Of a stretch of DNA of 64,000 bases, positions 38,733-47,108 are shown one piece after another. The notes under the pieces were generated by a model. That model made no database searches. It was not told the origin of the DNA and was given only the letters and a program-made list of their open reading frames with translations. This DNA comes from Magnetovibrio sp. (GTDB lineage: Bacteria; Pseudomonadota; Alphaproteobacteria; Rhodospirillales; Magnetovibrionaceae). Numbering within the stretch: the first letter of the stretch is position 1; the number at the start of each line of letters is the position of its first letter. The DNA lies in NCBI RefSeq assembly GCF_036568125.1, contig NZ_DATCTF010000004.1, forward strand, positions 124,001 to 188,000, given 5' to 3'. A program made the translations under genes and the position numbers.

Positions 38733-40253
38733 GTGGCGATAGATCGGCAATTGCGTCAAAGAGCGTACGGCACGTTGATGCTGGCGTTGATCTGGACGAT
38801 ATCGGTGGGCGGGTTGTTTATCTGGAACAACCGGTTGGCCCACACGCATACCCGTGACATGGCCCATGAGGATGCGATCAGCGCGTTCAACAAGGACCAA
38901 GCCCTGCGCCGATGGGCGGCAGGGCACGGCGGCGTCTATATGGAGGCCACCCGCGGTGTAAAGCCCAGCCCGTTCATGGAACACATCGAAGAACGCGACA
39001 TCATGACCCCATCGGGACGTATGCTGACGCTGGTCAATCCCGCCACGATGGTGCGTCAGATCATGGACGAGTACGCGCAGCTGTACGGCGTGCAGGGCCG
39101 TTTGGTGAGCCTCAATCCGTTTCAGCCCGACCATCTCGCCGATCCGTGGGAAACCGCCGCCATCGAGGCGTTTCAGCGCGGCGCAGAAGAGGTGCGCGAA
39201 ATTACCACCATCAACGGTGAAGAATTCTTTCGCATGATCCGCCCCATGGTCGCCACCAAGGTCTGTCTGAAATGTCATGGCCTGCAGGGGTATGAGGTCG
39301 GTGACGTTTTGGGCGGGGTCGGCACCATGGTGCCCATGAAACCGTATCGTGTTCAGCTGGCCGAGTTTTTGAAAGGCAACGCGATATCGCACGGTTTGAC
39401 CTGGATGCTGGGCCTCTTCGGTCTGACGGCGTGGCACGTTCGCGGCATTAAAACGGTGCGCGAACGCGAAACCGCGCGCACCAAGCTGGAAGATTTGGTG
39501 AAAGAACGCACGGCCGAATTGGAAGCGGCGAAAAAAGAGGCCGAAGCCGCCAACGAGGCCAAATCCAAGTTTCTCGCTTCGATGAGCCATGAGCTGCGCA
39601 CACCGCTCAACGCCATCATCGGGTTCAGCGATTTCATGAAGCTCAACATCGACGGCAATCTGAACGAAACGCAGAAAAGCTACATCGACGACATCCACTT
39701 TTCCGGCACCCACCTGCACGGGCTGATCAACGAAATTCTCGAACTGGCGAAAATCGAAAGCGGGGAAATCCGCCTCAACATTGTGCCGGTCGACCCCAAC
39801 CATGCCCTGCGTCAAAGCATCACCGCCAACACCCCGATGATGGAAAAGAAAAGCGTGCAGCTGCATAATCGCTGCGCCACACAGGGCGCGCCAAAGGTTT
39901 TGGCGGACGAAAACCGCCTGACACAGGTGTTCATCAACTTGGTTTCCAATGCCATCAAGTACAATCGCGACGGCGGCGAAATCGATGTGTCGTGCGAAGC
40001 CGCTACGGATGGACGGTGGCGGTTCGTGGTGGCCGATACCGGTCACGGCATTCCAGCCGCACGTCAAGACGAGATCTTCCAGCCATTTCACCGCCTGTCG
40101 GAAGAACAAGACAAAACCGAAGGCACCGGCATCGGTCTCACCATCGTCAAGGAACTGATCGAACACATGGACGGCCGGATCGGTTTTTCTTCCATCGAAG
40201 GCGAGGGTTCTAGCTTCTGGTTCGAGTTGCCGACCGCGGGCGACGAAGCCTAA
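38733..40253 (+). CDS. Histidine kinase with c-type-heme Tll0287-like (DUF3365) sensor domain
   Basis: 506 residues from the GTG at 38733 (GGGGGGA just upstream); the frame opens at TTG 38715. Two membrane helices (about residues 12-32 and 220-240) flank a periplasmic Tll0287-like/DUF3365 domain with a heme c motif CLKCH at 178-182. After a coiled coil come HisKA (SMSHELRTPLNAIIGF) and HATPase (NLVSNAIKYN, DTGHGIP, GTGIGLTIVKELIE). A heme that changes redox state or binds a gas probably controls kinase activity. No response regulator is adjacent. Confidence 0.9.
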   Translation: MAIDRQLRQRAYGTLMLALIWTISVGGLFIWNNRLAHTHTRDMAHEDAISAFNKDQALRRWAAGHGGVYMEATRGVKPSPFMEHIEERDIMTPSGRMLTLVNPATMVRQIMDEYAQLYGVQGRLVSLNPFQPDHLADPWETAAIEAFQRGAEEVREITTINGEEFFRMIRPMVATKVCLKCHGLQGYEVGDVLGGVGTMVPMKPYRVQLAEFLKGNAISHGLTWMLGLFGLTAWHVRGIKTVRERETARTKLEDLVKERTAELEAAKKEAEAANEAKSKFLASMSHELRTPLNAIIGFSDFMKLNIDGNLNETQKSYIDDIHFSGTHLHGLINEILELAKIESGEIRLNIVPVDPNHALRQSITANTPMMEKKSVQLHNRCATQGAPKVLADENRLTQVFINLVSNAIKYNRDGGEIDVSCEAATDGRWRFVVADTGHGIPAARQDEIFQPFHRLSEEQDKTEGTGIGLTIVKELIEHMDGRIGFSSIEGEGSSFWFELPTAGDEA

Positions 40254-40328
40254 ATTCCCCGCTCGCCATTAACGCGATCTCAAGACCCCGGTCCGACACT
40301 GAGCGTTCGAATTTTTGCGGAGACTTTC

Positions 40329-41684
40329 ATGCGCTCTTGGCTGCAATCGGCCCAGGTTTATCGCGACCGCCGGGTCTTGTCGCTGTTGTTTTTAGGCTTT
40401 TCCAGCGGTCTGCCGTTCGGCGTGTTGGCCGACCCCTTAAGCGCGTGGCTGGTGGACGAGGGCGTGTCGAAAACCACCATCGGCTTGTTCGCGCTGGTCA
40501 GTTTGCCGTATGCGATCAAGTTTTTGTGGTCGCCGTTGATGGACAAGCTGGCGTTGCCGCTGTTCACGCCGCTGTTTGGGCGTCGGCGCGGCTGGGTGCT
40601 GTTCACGCAGTTGTTTTTGCTCGCCTCGATCTTCGCCATGGGCTTGACCCAGCCCGGAATCGATCCGTGGTGGACGGCGGTGTTCGCCCTGGCGGTGGCG
40701 TTTTCGTCCGCGTCCCAAGACATCGTGGTGGATGCCTATCGCATCGAGATCCTCAGCGAAGACAAATTGGCCGCCGGTGCGGCGACGGCGGTATTCGGGT
40801 GGCGATTGGGTCAGGTGGGTACGGCGGCGGCAGGTTTGATTTTCGCCGATATGTTCCCGTGGCAAAGCGTCTTTATCGCCATGGCGGCGCTGGTCGGGGT
40901 CGGCATCGTGGCGATCTTGATCAACCCCGAACCCGACGTGGCGATGACGCCCGAAGCCGAGCAGCGCGAGCAGGCGGTCGAGGAGTTTCTGGAACGCAAA
41001 CAGCATTTACCGCCGCGTCTGGCCGAAGCGATGGCGTGGCTTTACGGCGCGGTGGTGTGCCCGTTCGCCGATTTCATGACCCGGCGCGGCTGGGTCAGCA
41101 TCGTGCTGTTCATCTTGCTCTACAAATATGGCGACGCGATCTTGGGCGTGATGAAAACGCCGTTTTTCTTGGAGATCGGGTTCACCAAGACCGAAATCGC
41201 GGCCGTGGCCAAGGTGTTCGGCTTCAACGCCATTATCGCGGGCGGCATCCTGGGTGGTGTGGTGTTGGCGCGGTTCGGCATTCTGCGCGGGTTGTTGGTC
41301 TGCGGCGTGCTGATGGCGGCCTCCAACCTGGTGTTTGTGGCTCAGGCTTGGGCCGGACCGGATGTGCGCATGTTGGCGGTGACCATCGCGGTCGAAAACA
41401 TCACCACCGGCATGGGAACCACCGCGTTCGTGGCTTATTTATCAAGCCTTTGCCACGTCGCTTACACCGCCACCCAGTATGCGTTGCTGACCTCGTTCAT
41501 GGCGTTTTCGCGCACCATCATGTCGTCGGGCAGCGGTTGGCTGGCGGATCGGGTGGATTGGGTGACGTTTTTCATCCTCACCACCGTCGCCGCGTTGCCG
41601 GGCCTGATACTGTTGGTGTGGATGATCAAACGCTTTCCCCCGGAAGAGCAGAATCCACCGGCTGAACCACGGGCGTCCGCTTAA
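40329..41684 (+). CDS. AmpG-like major facilitator transporter
   Basis: 451 residues, about 12 to 14 membrane helices. The start RRVLSLLFLGFSSGLPFGVL and SSASQDIVVDAYRIEIL are hallmarks of AmpG-type muropeptide permeases, which import anhydro-muropeptides for cell-wall recycling and beta-lactamase induction. A central cytoplasmic loop (about 195-235) is charged. No ampC or ampR is nearby. Confidence 0.85.
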   Translation: MRSWLQSAQVYRDRRVLSLLFLGFSSGLPFGVLADPLSAWLVDEGVSKTTIGLFALVSLPYAIKFLWSPLMDKLALPLFTPLFGRRRGWVLFTQLFLLASIFAMGLTQPGIDPWWTAVFALAVAFSSASQDIVVDAYRIEILSEDKLAAGAATAVFGWRLGQVGTAAAGLIFADMFPWQSVFIAMAALVGVGIVAILINPEPDVAMTPEAEQREQAVEEFLERKQHLPPRLAEAMAWLYGAVVCPFADFMTRRGWVSIVLFILLYKYGDAILGVMKTPFFLEIGFTKTEIAAVAKVFGFNAIIAGGILGGVVLARFGILRGLLVCGVLMAASNLVFVAQAWAGPDVRMLAVTIAVENITTGMGTTAFVAYLSSLCHVAYTATQYALLTSFMAFSRTIMSSGSGWLADRVDWVTFFILTTVAALPGLILLVWMIKRFPPEEQNPPAEPRASA

Positions 41685-41810
41685 AACGGTTTTGAAAGAG
41701 GTGGACGACCCGCGCAATCCATGGCATACACGCCCGCAGACACTTTTATTGTGCGGCGCAACATGCAGGTTGCCCTTTCTTGATTTTCCCAAACCAGAGC
41801 GGCTTTCACT

Positions 41811-42341
41811 ATGGATATCACCAAACTCCCCATCGGCGATAACGCCCCCGAAGAATTCAACGTCGTCATCGAAGTGCCCATGGGTGGCAATCCGGTGAAG
41901 TACGAGCTCGACAAAGAATCCGGCGCGATGTTCGTCGATCGCTTCCTGCACACCGCGATGCACTATCCGTGTAACTACGGCTTCATTCCCCACACCCTGT
42001 CCGACGACGGCGACCCGGTCGATGCCGCCGTGCTGGGCCAGCACGTGGTGGCCCCCGGCGTGGTGATTCCGTCGCGACCCATCGGCGTGCTGATGATGGA
42101 AGACGAAAGCGGCGTCGACGAAAAGATCCTGTGCGTGCCGGTTCACCGCCTGCACCCGTACTACGAAAACGTCGAATCCTATACCGACGTGCGTCCCATC
42201 CTGGTCGAACAGATCGCGCATTTCTTCACCCACTACAAAGATCTCGAGGACGGCAAGTGGGTCAAGGTGATGGGCTGGGAAGGCCCCGAACGCGCCAAGG
42301 AATTGATCCGTGAAGGCATTGCCCGCAACGCGAAAAAATAA
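41811..42341 (+). CDS. ppa: Inorganic pyrophosphatase
   Basis: 176-residue soluble family I PPase. Signature [11 protein letters not shown] with the metal-binding Asp residues; [18 protein letters not shown] near the N-terminus and [20 protein letters not shown] near the C-terminus. Monocistronic with a clear terminator. Confidence 0.98.
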   Translation: MDITKLPIGDNAPEEFNVVIEVPMGGNPVKYELDKESGAMFVDRFLHTAMHYPCNYGFIPHTLSDDGDPVDAAVLGQHVVAPGVVIPSRPIGVLMMEDESGVDEKILCVPVHRLHPYYENVESYTDVRPILVEQIAHFFTHYKDLEDGKWVKVMGWEGPERAKELIREGIARNAKK

Positions 42342-42366
42342 TCGCCGCGCAGCGTTTTGAAATTCG

Positions 42367-42398
42367 AAAGGGCGGTCCGCGCAAGGGCCGCCCTTTTT
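42367..42398 (+). terminator. Rho-independent terminator of ppa
   Basis: AAAGGGCGG and CCGCCCTTT form a 9-bp stem with a 12-nt loop, followed by T residues. Confidence 0.88.
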
Positions 42399-42403
42399 CG
42401 TGC

Positions 42404-42409
42404 TATAGT
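42404..42409 (+). promoter_or_regulatory. -10 element placed for a leaderless macro-domain mRNA
   Basis: TATAGT lies 6 bp before the ATG at 42416, so transcription would begin at the start codon. No ribosome-binding site precedes the ATG. A -35 is not evident in the terminator tail. Confidence 0.4.
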
Positions 42410-42415
42410 GCGACT

Positions 42416-42949
42416 ATGATGAGCATCGTTTTCGAGCGCATGCAGGTGATCCAGGCCGACATCACCACCTTGGATGTCGACGCCATCGTCAACGCCGCCA
42501 ACAGCTCGCTGCTCGGCGGCGGCGGGGTGGACGGCGCGATCCATCGCGCGGCCGGGCCAAGTTTGTTGGCGGCCTGCCGCACCTTGGGCGGGTGCGCCAC
42601 CGGCGACGCCAAATTGACGCCCGGTTTCGACTTGCCCGCGCGTCATGTGATCCACACCGTCGGGCCGATTTGGCATGGTGGCGCAAAGGGTGAGGATGCG
42701 GCGCTGGCGTCGTGCTATCGCCGCAGCCTGCAGATCGCGGCGGATCACGGTTTACAATCCATCGCCTTTCCGGCCATTTCCACCGGGATTTACGGCTTTC
42801 CGGCGGACCGCGCTGCGCAAATCGCGATCGCCGTGGTGGCGGACTTTCTCGCCGCACACGACCACCCGGCGACGGTGACGTTTTGCTGCTTCGGCCCTGA
42901 AAGCACCGCTTTGCACATGCAAAGCCTGGAAGCCGCGCGTCAGGCTTGA
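42416..42949 (+). CDS. Macro-domain ADP-ribose hydrolase (O-acetyl-ADP-ribose deacetylase type)
   Basis: 177 residues. Macro-domain motifs: [46 protein letters not shown] and [19 protein letters not shown]. These bind and hydrolyse ADP-ribose or O-acetyl-ADP-ribose; YmdB is the E. coli example. Alternative start at 42419. It seems to be read from a leaderless transcript, starting next to its own -10 box. Confidence 0.92.
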   Translation: MMSIVFERMQVIQADITTLDVDAIVNAANSSLLGGGGVDGAIHRAAGPSLLAACRTLGGCATGDAKLTPGFDLPARHVIHTVGPIWHGGAKGEDAALASCYRRSLQIAADHGLQSIAFPAISTGIYGFPADRAAQIAIAVVADFLAAHDHPATVTFCCFGPESTALHMQSLEAARQA

Positions 42950-42987
42950 TAAGCTGGGCGTAGATCATAATTGGGGAGGTTTCGTTT

Positions 42988-43935
42988 ATGCCGTTCGCTC
43001 ACTGTCGCCGGGTGTTGCTTGCCACCATTTTCGTCGCCGCGCCGCTGAGTGCGGGTGCGCAGGGCACGCGCTATGAATCGTGGTCGCCGCCGGGCACGAC
43101 ATCGACGCAAACCACGCCGGCCAGCACCGAAAACCTGCTCAAAGATTTGAAAGTCCTCGTCGACGACGCCGAAAAAGCCCGCGCTGCCGACCGCATGTTC
43201 CTGCGCGACCTGCGCGATTTGATGGCGCGCTATCAGCGCCCTTGGACCCAGCGCCTGGTGTTCGACGACTTCATCGACGGCGACGTGACCCGCAATCCGA
43301 CCTGGACCACGGTCAGCGGCGAATTCTGGGTCGAACAAGGCTACGGCCTGCGCTCCAAATCGGTGGCCGGCGCGCCCGCGTCTGGGGAAGCCAACGGCGG
43401 TAAGATCAGCAAGGAACAACTCGCGATCTCGATCCTCGGCGCGGTCTTGCAGGGGACCAACAAAAACACCACCAACACCGCCCCGGCGGCGGCCCCTGCG
43501 GTCGAAGCCAAGCCCGCGGTGCTCAGCACCCGGGCGCGCATTTCCAACAGTTTCGCGCTGAGCAGCAGCTTTTCATCGTGGAAGGGCGAGGGCAATTTCG
43601 CCTACGCCGTCACCCAAGGTACCGGCAGCGCAGGCTATCGCCTGGTCTACAATCCCAAGCAAACCGCCCGCGGGGCGTCTCTTGAACTGGTGCGGGTAAC
43701 GTCGCGCGGCGAAGGCACCATCGACAGCGCTTCGATCAACACGCTGGAAGATCAGAAAAACCATAGCCTGGAATGGACCCGCGCCACGGACGGCCAGATG
43801 ATCGTCAGCCTGGACGGCAAAGCAATCCTCAATGCGCGCGACGCCAGCTTTCGCGATCCCTTCGACGCGGTGGCGATCATCAACGCCGGCGCCGACGTGA
43901 TCGTCAAATCGGTCGAGGTCCTGGGCGTCAAATAA
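42988..43935 (+). CDS. Secreted protein with a beta-sandwich-like domain
   Basis: 315 residues with a signal peptide (VLLATIFVAAPLSAGAQG). A short coiled region (about 50-80) precedes FDDFIDGDVTRNPTWTTVSGEFWV, and a beta-rich C-terminus (HSLEWTRATDGQMIVSLDGKAIL). The layout recalls LamG/concanavalin-type carbohydrate-binding sandwiches. A low-complexity Ala/Thr/Asn linker splits the domain. No catalytic residues seen; function unknown. Confidence 0.6.
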   Translation: MPFAHCRRVLLATIFVAAPLSAGAQGTRYESWSPPGTTSTQTTPASTENLLKDLKVLVDDAEKARAADRMFLRDLRDLMARYQRPWTQRLVFDDFIDGDVTRNPTWTTVSGEFWVEQGYGLRSKSVAGAPASGEANGGKISKEQLAISILGAVLQGTNKNTTNTAPAAAPAVEAKPAVLSTRARISNSFALSSSFSSWKGEGNFAYAVTQGTGSAGYRLVYNPKQTARGASLELVRVTSRGEGTIDSASINTLEDQKNHSLEWTRATDGQMIVSLDGKAILNARDASFRDPFDAVAIINAGADVIVKSVEVLGVK

Positions 43936-43963
43936 ACGATTGGCTCGGGAACTGCAGCAAACG

Positions 43964-45556
43964 CTACGGTTTCACACCCACCGCGATCATCGCAAAATAG
44001 AGGCCTGCCGCCAGCAGCGCGGCCAACGGCACGGTGATGACCCACGCCGCGGCGATGGTCCAGGCGTGTTGGCGGCGCACCAATTTGCGTTGAATGGCTT
44101 TTTGTTCCGCGTTGGGCTTGGTGGGGGTATTCGGCGTATCCGTGGCGTGGGCGAGGCCCGGCACGTGCTGCAGTTCGGGTGCGGTGTCTTCAACCTCGTG
44201 CATGGCCTCGATCGCACTGACTTCGGCAGCGGCCAACGGCGACAGGCGTCGTCGTTCGGTTGCGCGGCGGTTGAGATATTCGCGCAAGAAACCGACCCCG
44301 AACACCCCACCCACGGCGATGTGGGTTGAGCTCACCGGTAACCCCAGGGCCGAGGCGATGATCACGGTGATCGCCGCCGACAGCGCCACGCAGAACGCGC
44401 GCACCGGGTTGAGCTTGGTGATTTCCTGGCCGACGGTTTTGATCAGGCGCGGGCCGAACAGCATCAAGCCGATGGAGATGCCCACCGCGCCGACCAGCAT
44501 CACCCACAGCGGAATGCCCGCCTTGATGACGATTTCGCCGCTGGCCGATGCCGACACGATCGCCGCCAAGGGCCCGACCGCGTTGGCGACGTCGTTGGCG
44601 CCGTGGGCGAACGACAGCAGCGCAGCGGAAATGATCAGCGGCAAAACGAACAGCGCGTTCACCGACTTGCGGCGGTTTTCCATGTTTTGAGATACGAACT
44701 TGACCCTCGCGCGGGTGGCGTACCAGGCCAAGGCATAGACCGCGAGACCGGCGACGATGATTTCGGTCCAGCTCGACTTGTAGATTTTCTTGATGCCTTT
44801 GTTCATCAAATACATGGTGAACGCGCCGGCCATGATCGCGACCACCACGGGGACCCATTTTTGCGCGGCTTCGATCTTGTTGGCCTTATTGAGCACCTTG
44901 AGCTTGAGGAAGAACAAAAACCCCGCCGCGATGACGCCGCCCATCACCGGGGAGATCACCCAGCTGGCGGCGATCTTGCTGACCGTGGCCCAGTTGACCG
45001 CGCCAAAGCCGGTGGCGGCGATGCCCGCGCCCATGACCCCGCCGACGATGGAATGGGTGGTGGACACCGGCGCGCCCAGATAGGTCGCGAGGTTGAGCCA
45101 CAGCGCGGCAGCCAACAGCGCCGCCAGCATCGCGGTCATGAAGGTCGCCGCATCGGGCATCAGGCTCGGATCGATAATGCCGCTTTTGATGGTCGACACC
45201 ACGTCGCCGCCCGCCAACAGCGCGCCGCCGGCTTCGAACACCGCTGCGATCAAGATGGCACCGGTCAGCGTCAGGGCTTTCGAGCCCACCGCTGGTCCGA
45301 CGTTGTTGGCGACGTCATTGGCACCGATATTGATCGCCATATAACCGCCGATCACCGCCGCTGCGACCACAAACGGGCTGAACGCCATGCCGTGGTTCGA
45401 GGTGAACAGCCACACCGCGACCAAAAACAAGAACCCCAACCCGACCCGCGCCATGGCCTGCCCCTGAACCTGGGCGGCGGCTTCGACCTTGGTGATCTTT
45501 TTCAGATCCTTGTCGAGCGTGGTTTTGGATTTATGGGGGGTGGGTGTGTCGATCAT
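43964..45556 (-). CDS. Inorganic phosphate transporter, PiT family
   Basis: 530 residues, about ten to twelve membrane helices. The duplicated PiT motif appears twice: GANDVANNVGPAVGSKALT and GANDVANAVGPLAAIVS. A long cytoplasmic loop separates the two halves. PiT carriers symport phosphate, often as metal-phosphate, with H+. The N-terminal 40 residues (Lys-rich) and C-terminal extension are longer than E. coli PitA. No PhoU-like partner adjacent. Confidence 0.93.
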   Translation of the reverse strand: MIDTPTPHKSKTTLDKDLKKITKVEAAAQVQGQAMARVGLGFLFLVAVWLFTSNHGMAFSPFVVAAAVIGGYMAINIGANDVANNVGPAVGSKALTLTGAILIAAVFEAGGALLAGGDVVSTIKSGIIDPSLMPDAATFMTAMLAALLAAALWLNLATYLGAPVSTTHSIVGGVMGAGIAATGFGAVNWATVSKIAASWVISPVMGGVIAAGFLFFLKLKVLNKANKIEAAQKWVPVVVAIMAGAFTMYLMNKGIKKIYKSSWTEIIVAGLAVYALAWYATRARVKFVSQNMENRRKSVNALFVLPLIISAALLSFAHGANDVANAVGPLAAIVSASASGEIVIKAGIPLWVMLVGAVGISIGLMLFGPRLIKTVGQEITKLNPVRAFCVALSAAITVIIASALGLPVSSTHIAVGGVFGVGFLREYLNRRATERRRLSPLAAAEVSAIEAMHEVEDTAPELQHVPGLAHATDTPNTPTKPNAEQKAIQRKLVRRQHAWTIAAAWVITVPLAALLAAGLYFAMIAVGVKP

Positions 45557-45680
45557 GGTCTCAAGCTTCCCTCATGAGGCTGCCTCATAGGCGGATAGGC
45601 GCGTCTTTTTAATGTGAAAGCTATGTATCAGATTTATGACAATGAAGACAGGTCGGAATTCACCCTGGGCAAATCGCCGA

Positions 45681-46226
45681 TCAGTCGTCCAACGGATAGG
45701 GTTTTAAGCCGTCGATGCTGGTGTGATTGCGTTCTTGCCAGTATGTGCGCACGCCGTCCGGGCCGCGCTTGGCCCATTCGTTCACAAGGGCGTCGCGATC
45801 ACCTTTATAGTCATACAGCGGCACGCCCGTACCACAGGAATCCTGGGTTTGTTCAACGTCGATGATCATGATTTGACGGCTGCCGGGGTGCTTGGGGAAC
45901 AGTGCCGACAACTCCGCCCACGCGGCGTCGGTTTGCGTCACGACACGTCCACGGCCAAACAACCGCACGATGCGCGGCGTCCCTTGGAAAGCGCAAAACA
46001 TCACTGTGATGCGGCCGTTTTGCCGCAGATGGGCCGAAGTCTCGTTGCCGCTGCCGGTCAGGTCCAGATACGCGACCTGGTTGGGGCCGAGGATGCGGAA
46101 ACTATCCATGCCCTTGGGCGATAGATTGACGCGGCCCTGATCGGGGGCCGTGGCGACGAAAAACAGATGTTGCCGCCCGATCAGGTCGCGCTGCTTATCG
46201 GTGATCGCATCGTAAAATGTCGCCAT
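45681..46226 (-). CDS. Pyridoxamine 5'-phosphate oxidase-fold protein
   Basis: 181 residues with a split-barrel flavin fold: QHLFFVATAPDQGRVNLSPKGMDSFRIL near the N-terminus and TAHLRQNGR-type ITVMFCAFQGTPRIVRLFGRGRVV in the core. These proteins bind FMN or F420 and reduce varied substrates; this one belongs to the stand-alone group often called general-stress FMN-binding proteins, not to PdxH. Substrate unknown. Confidence 0.82.
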   Translation of the reverse strand: MATFYDAITDKQRDLIGRQHLFFVATAPDQGRVNLSPKGMDSFRILGPNQVAYLDLTGSGNETSAHLRQNGRITVMFCAFQGTPRIVRLFGRGRVVTQTDAAWAELSALFPKHPGSRQIMIIDVEQTQDSCGTGVPLYDYKGDRDALVNEWAKRGPDGVRTYWQERNHTSIDGLKPYPLDD

Positions 46227-46317
46227 GAATCTTCAGAGCCTTGAACCTTTTAGTGGGAAAATCGTATCAGTAAAGTGATGCGAAACGGCAATTTGTTGAG
46301 GGTGCTGACTAGATTCG

Positions 46318-46352
46318 TTTATGACCCAGAGTGGTAATTTATGGGTCAAAAT
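46318..46352. terminator. Possible terminator hairpin after the HEPN-like gene
   Basis: TGACCCA (46322-46328) and TGGGTCA (46342-46348) form a perfect 7-bp stem with a 13-nt loop, and A/T residues outside can extend it. It lies 9 bp after the stop of the minus-strand gene at 46358; the T-run is weak. Confidence 0.35.
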
Positions 46353-46357
46353 TTGTG

Positions 46358-47047
46358 TCAGATATTGGAGCGCCCCGGCAGTCGTATACCTTTTCGAGGT
46401 GGTATAGATAAGGAACTTAACTCGTTTCTAAAATCCGCTAGCAATAAAAAGACAGCTCTCATTTTTTCAAAATCCAGTTCCACTTTGTCACCTGGCTTGA
46501 AACATTTAATAATATTGCATCCAGTAATCTTGGAGTACGCAAGACCATTGTTGTGGACAATGGAATTTCGAAGATGCCTTATGTCTCCCCATATGTCGTA
46601 AGCAACATGTTGATTGAGTACTTGTCGTGTTTGTTCGTCATTGCGGGCACCAATGCCAAGAACGCCTTTAGCGATGCCTATCTCAATCCTTAGATATTCT
46701 TCCCAATAGCTGTATAGGGCCACGATGCAGTTTGCTCCAAGAATAAGAGTATTCTCACCGTTTTCTCTGTTTCTGGCTTTTACCCGCCCTTGCTGCATCA
46801 CGGGGGAAAGAGTCATAGGCACTAAATCCTTTCCAGATAATTCTTTATACAAAGTTGTGCATGTATCCAGAAACTCTTCACTTGCGTACTCATGCTCTCC
46901 CAAGAATTTCATGACGTCCAACTGCTTTGCCACCATGCGATCATGCAAAACAGAAAAACCTATTATGCTGTCCAAGTAGTAGGTGTGCTGTTCTTCTAGT
47001 TTCGCGGCGAATTCATTGAATAAATCTCGTAATCTACGATAGTTCAT
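46358..47047 (-). CDS. HEPN-like protein in an AT-rich island
   Basis: 229 residues, mostly helical. Near the C-terminus GDIRHLRNSIVHNNG contains Arg160-x4-His165, the Rx4-6H motif of HEPN ribonucleases and their toxin relatives. The codon and base use is clearly more AT-rich than the neighbours, as is the surrounding non-coding DNA. No MNT nucleotidyltransferase antitoxin or defence partner is next to it. AAGGA precedes the ATG. It follows maeB on the same strand. Probably acquired by transfer; function unproven. Confidence 0.6.
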   Translation of the reverse strand: MNYRRLRDLFNEFAAKLEEQHTYYLDSIIGFSVLHDRMVAKQLDVMKFLGEHEYASEEFLDTCTTLYKELSGKDLVPMTLSPVMQQGRVKARNRENGENTLILGANCIVALYSYWEEYLRIEIGIAKGVLGIGARNDEQTRQVLNQHVAYDIWGDIRHLRNSIVHNNGLAYSKITGCNIIKCFKPGDKVELDFEKMRAVFLLLADFRNELSSLSIPPRKGIRLPGRSNI

Positions 47048-47108
47048 TCTTATTCATCCTTAGCTCGCAAAATTGAACTAGCGGGCACGACTCTTGTCAG
47101 CCTCTTAA

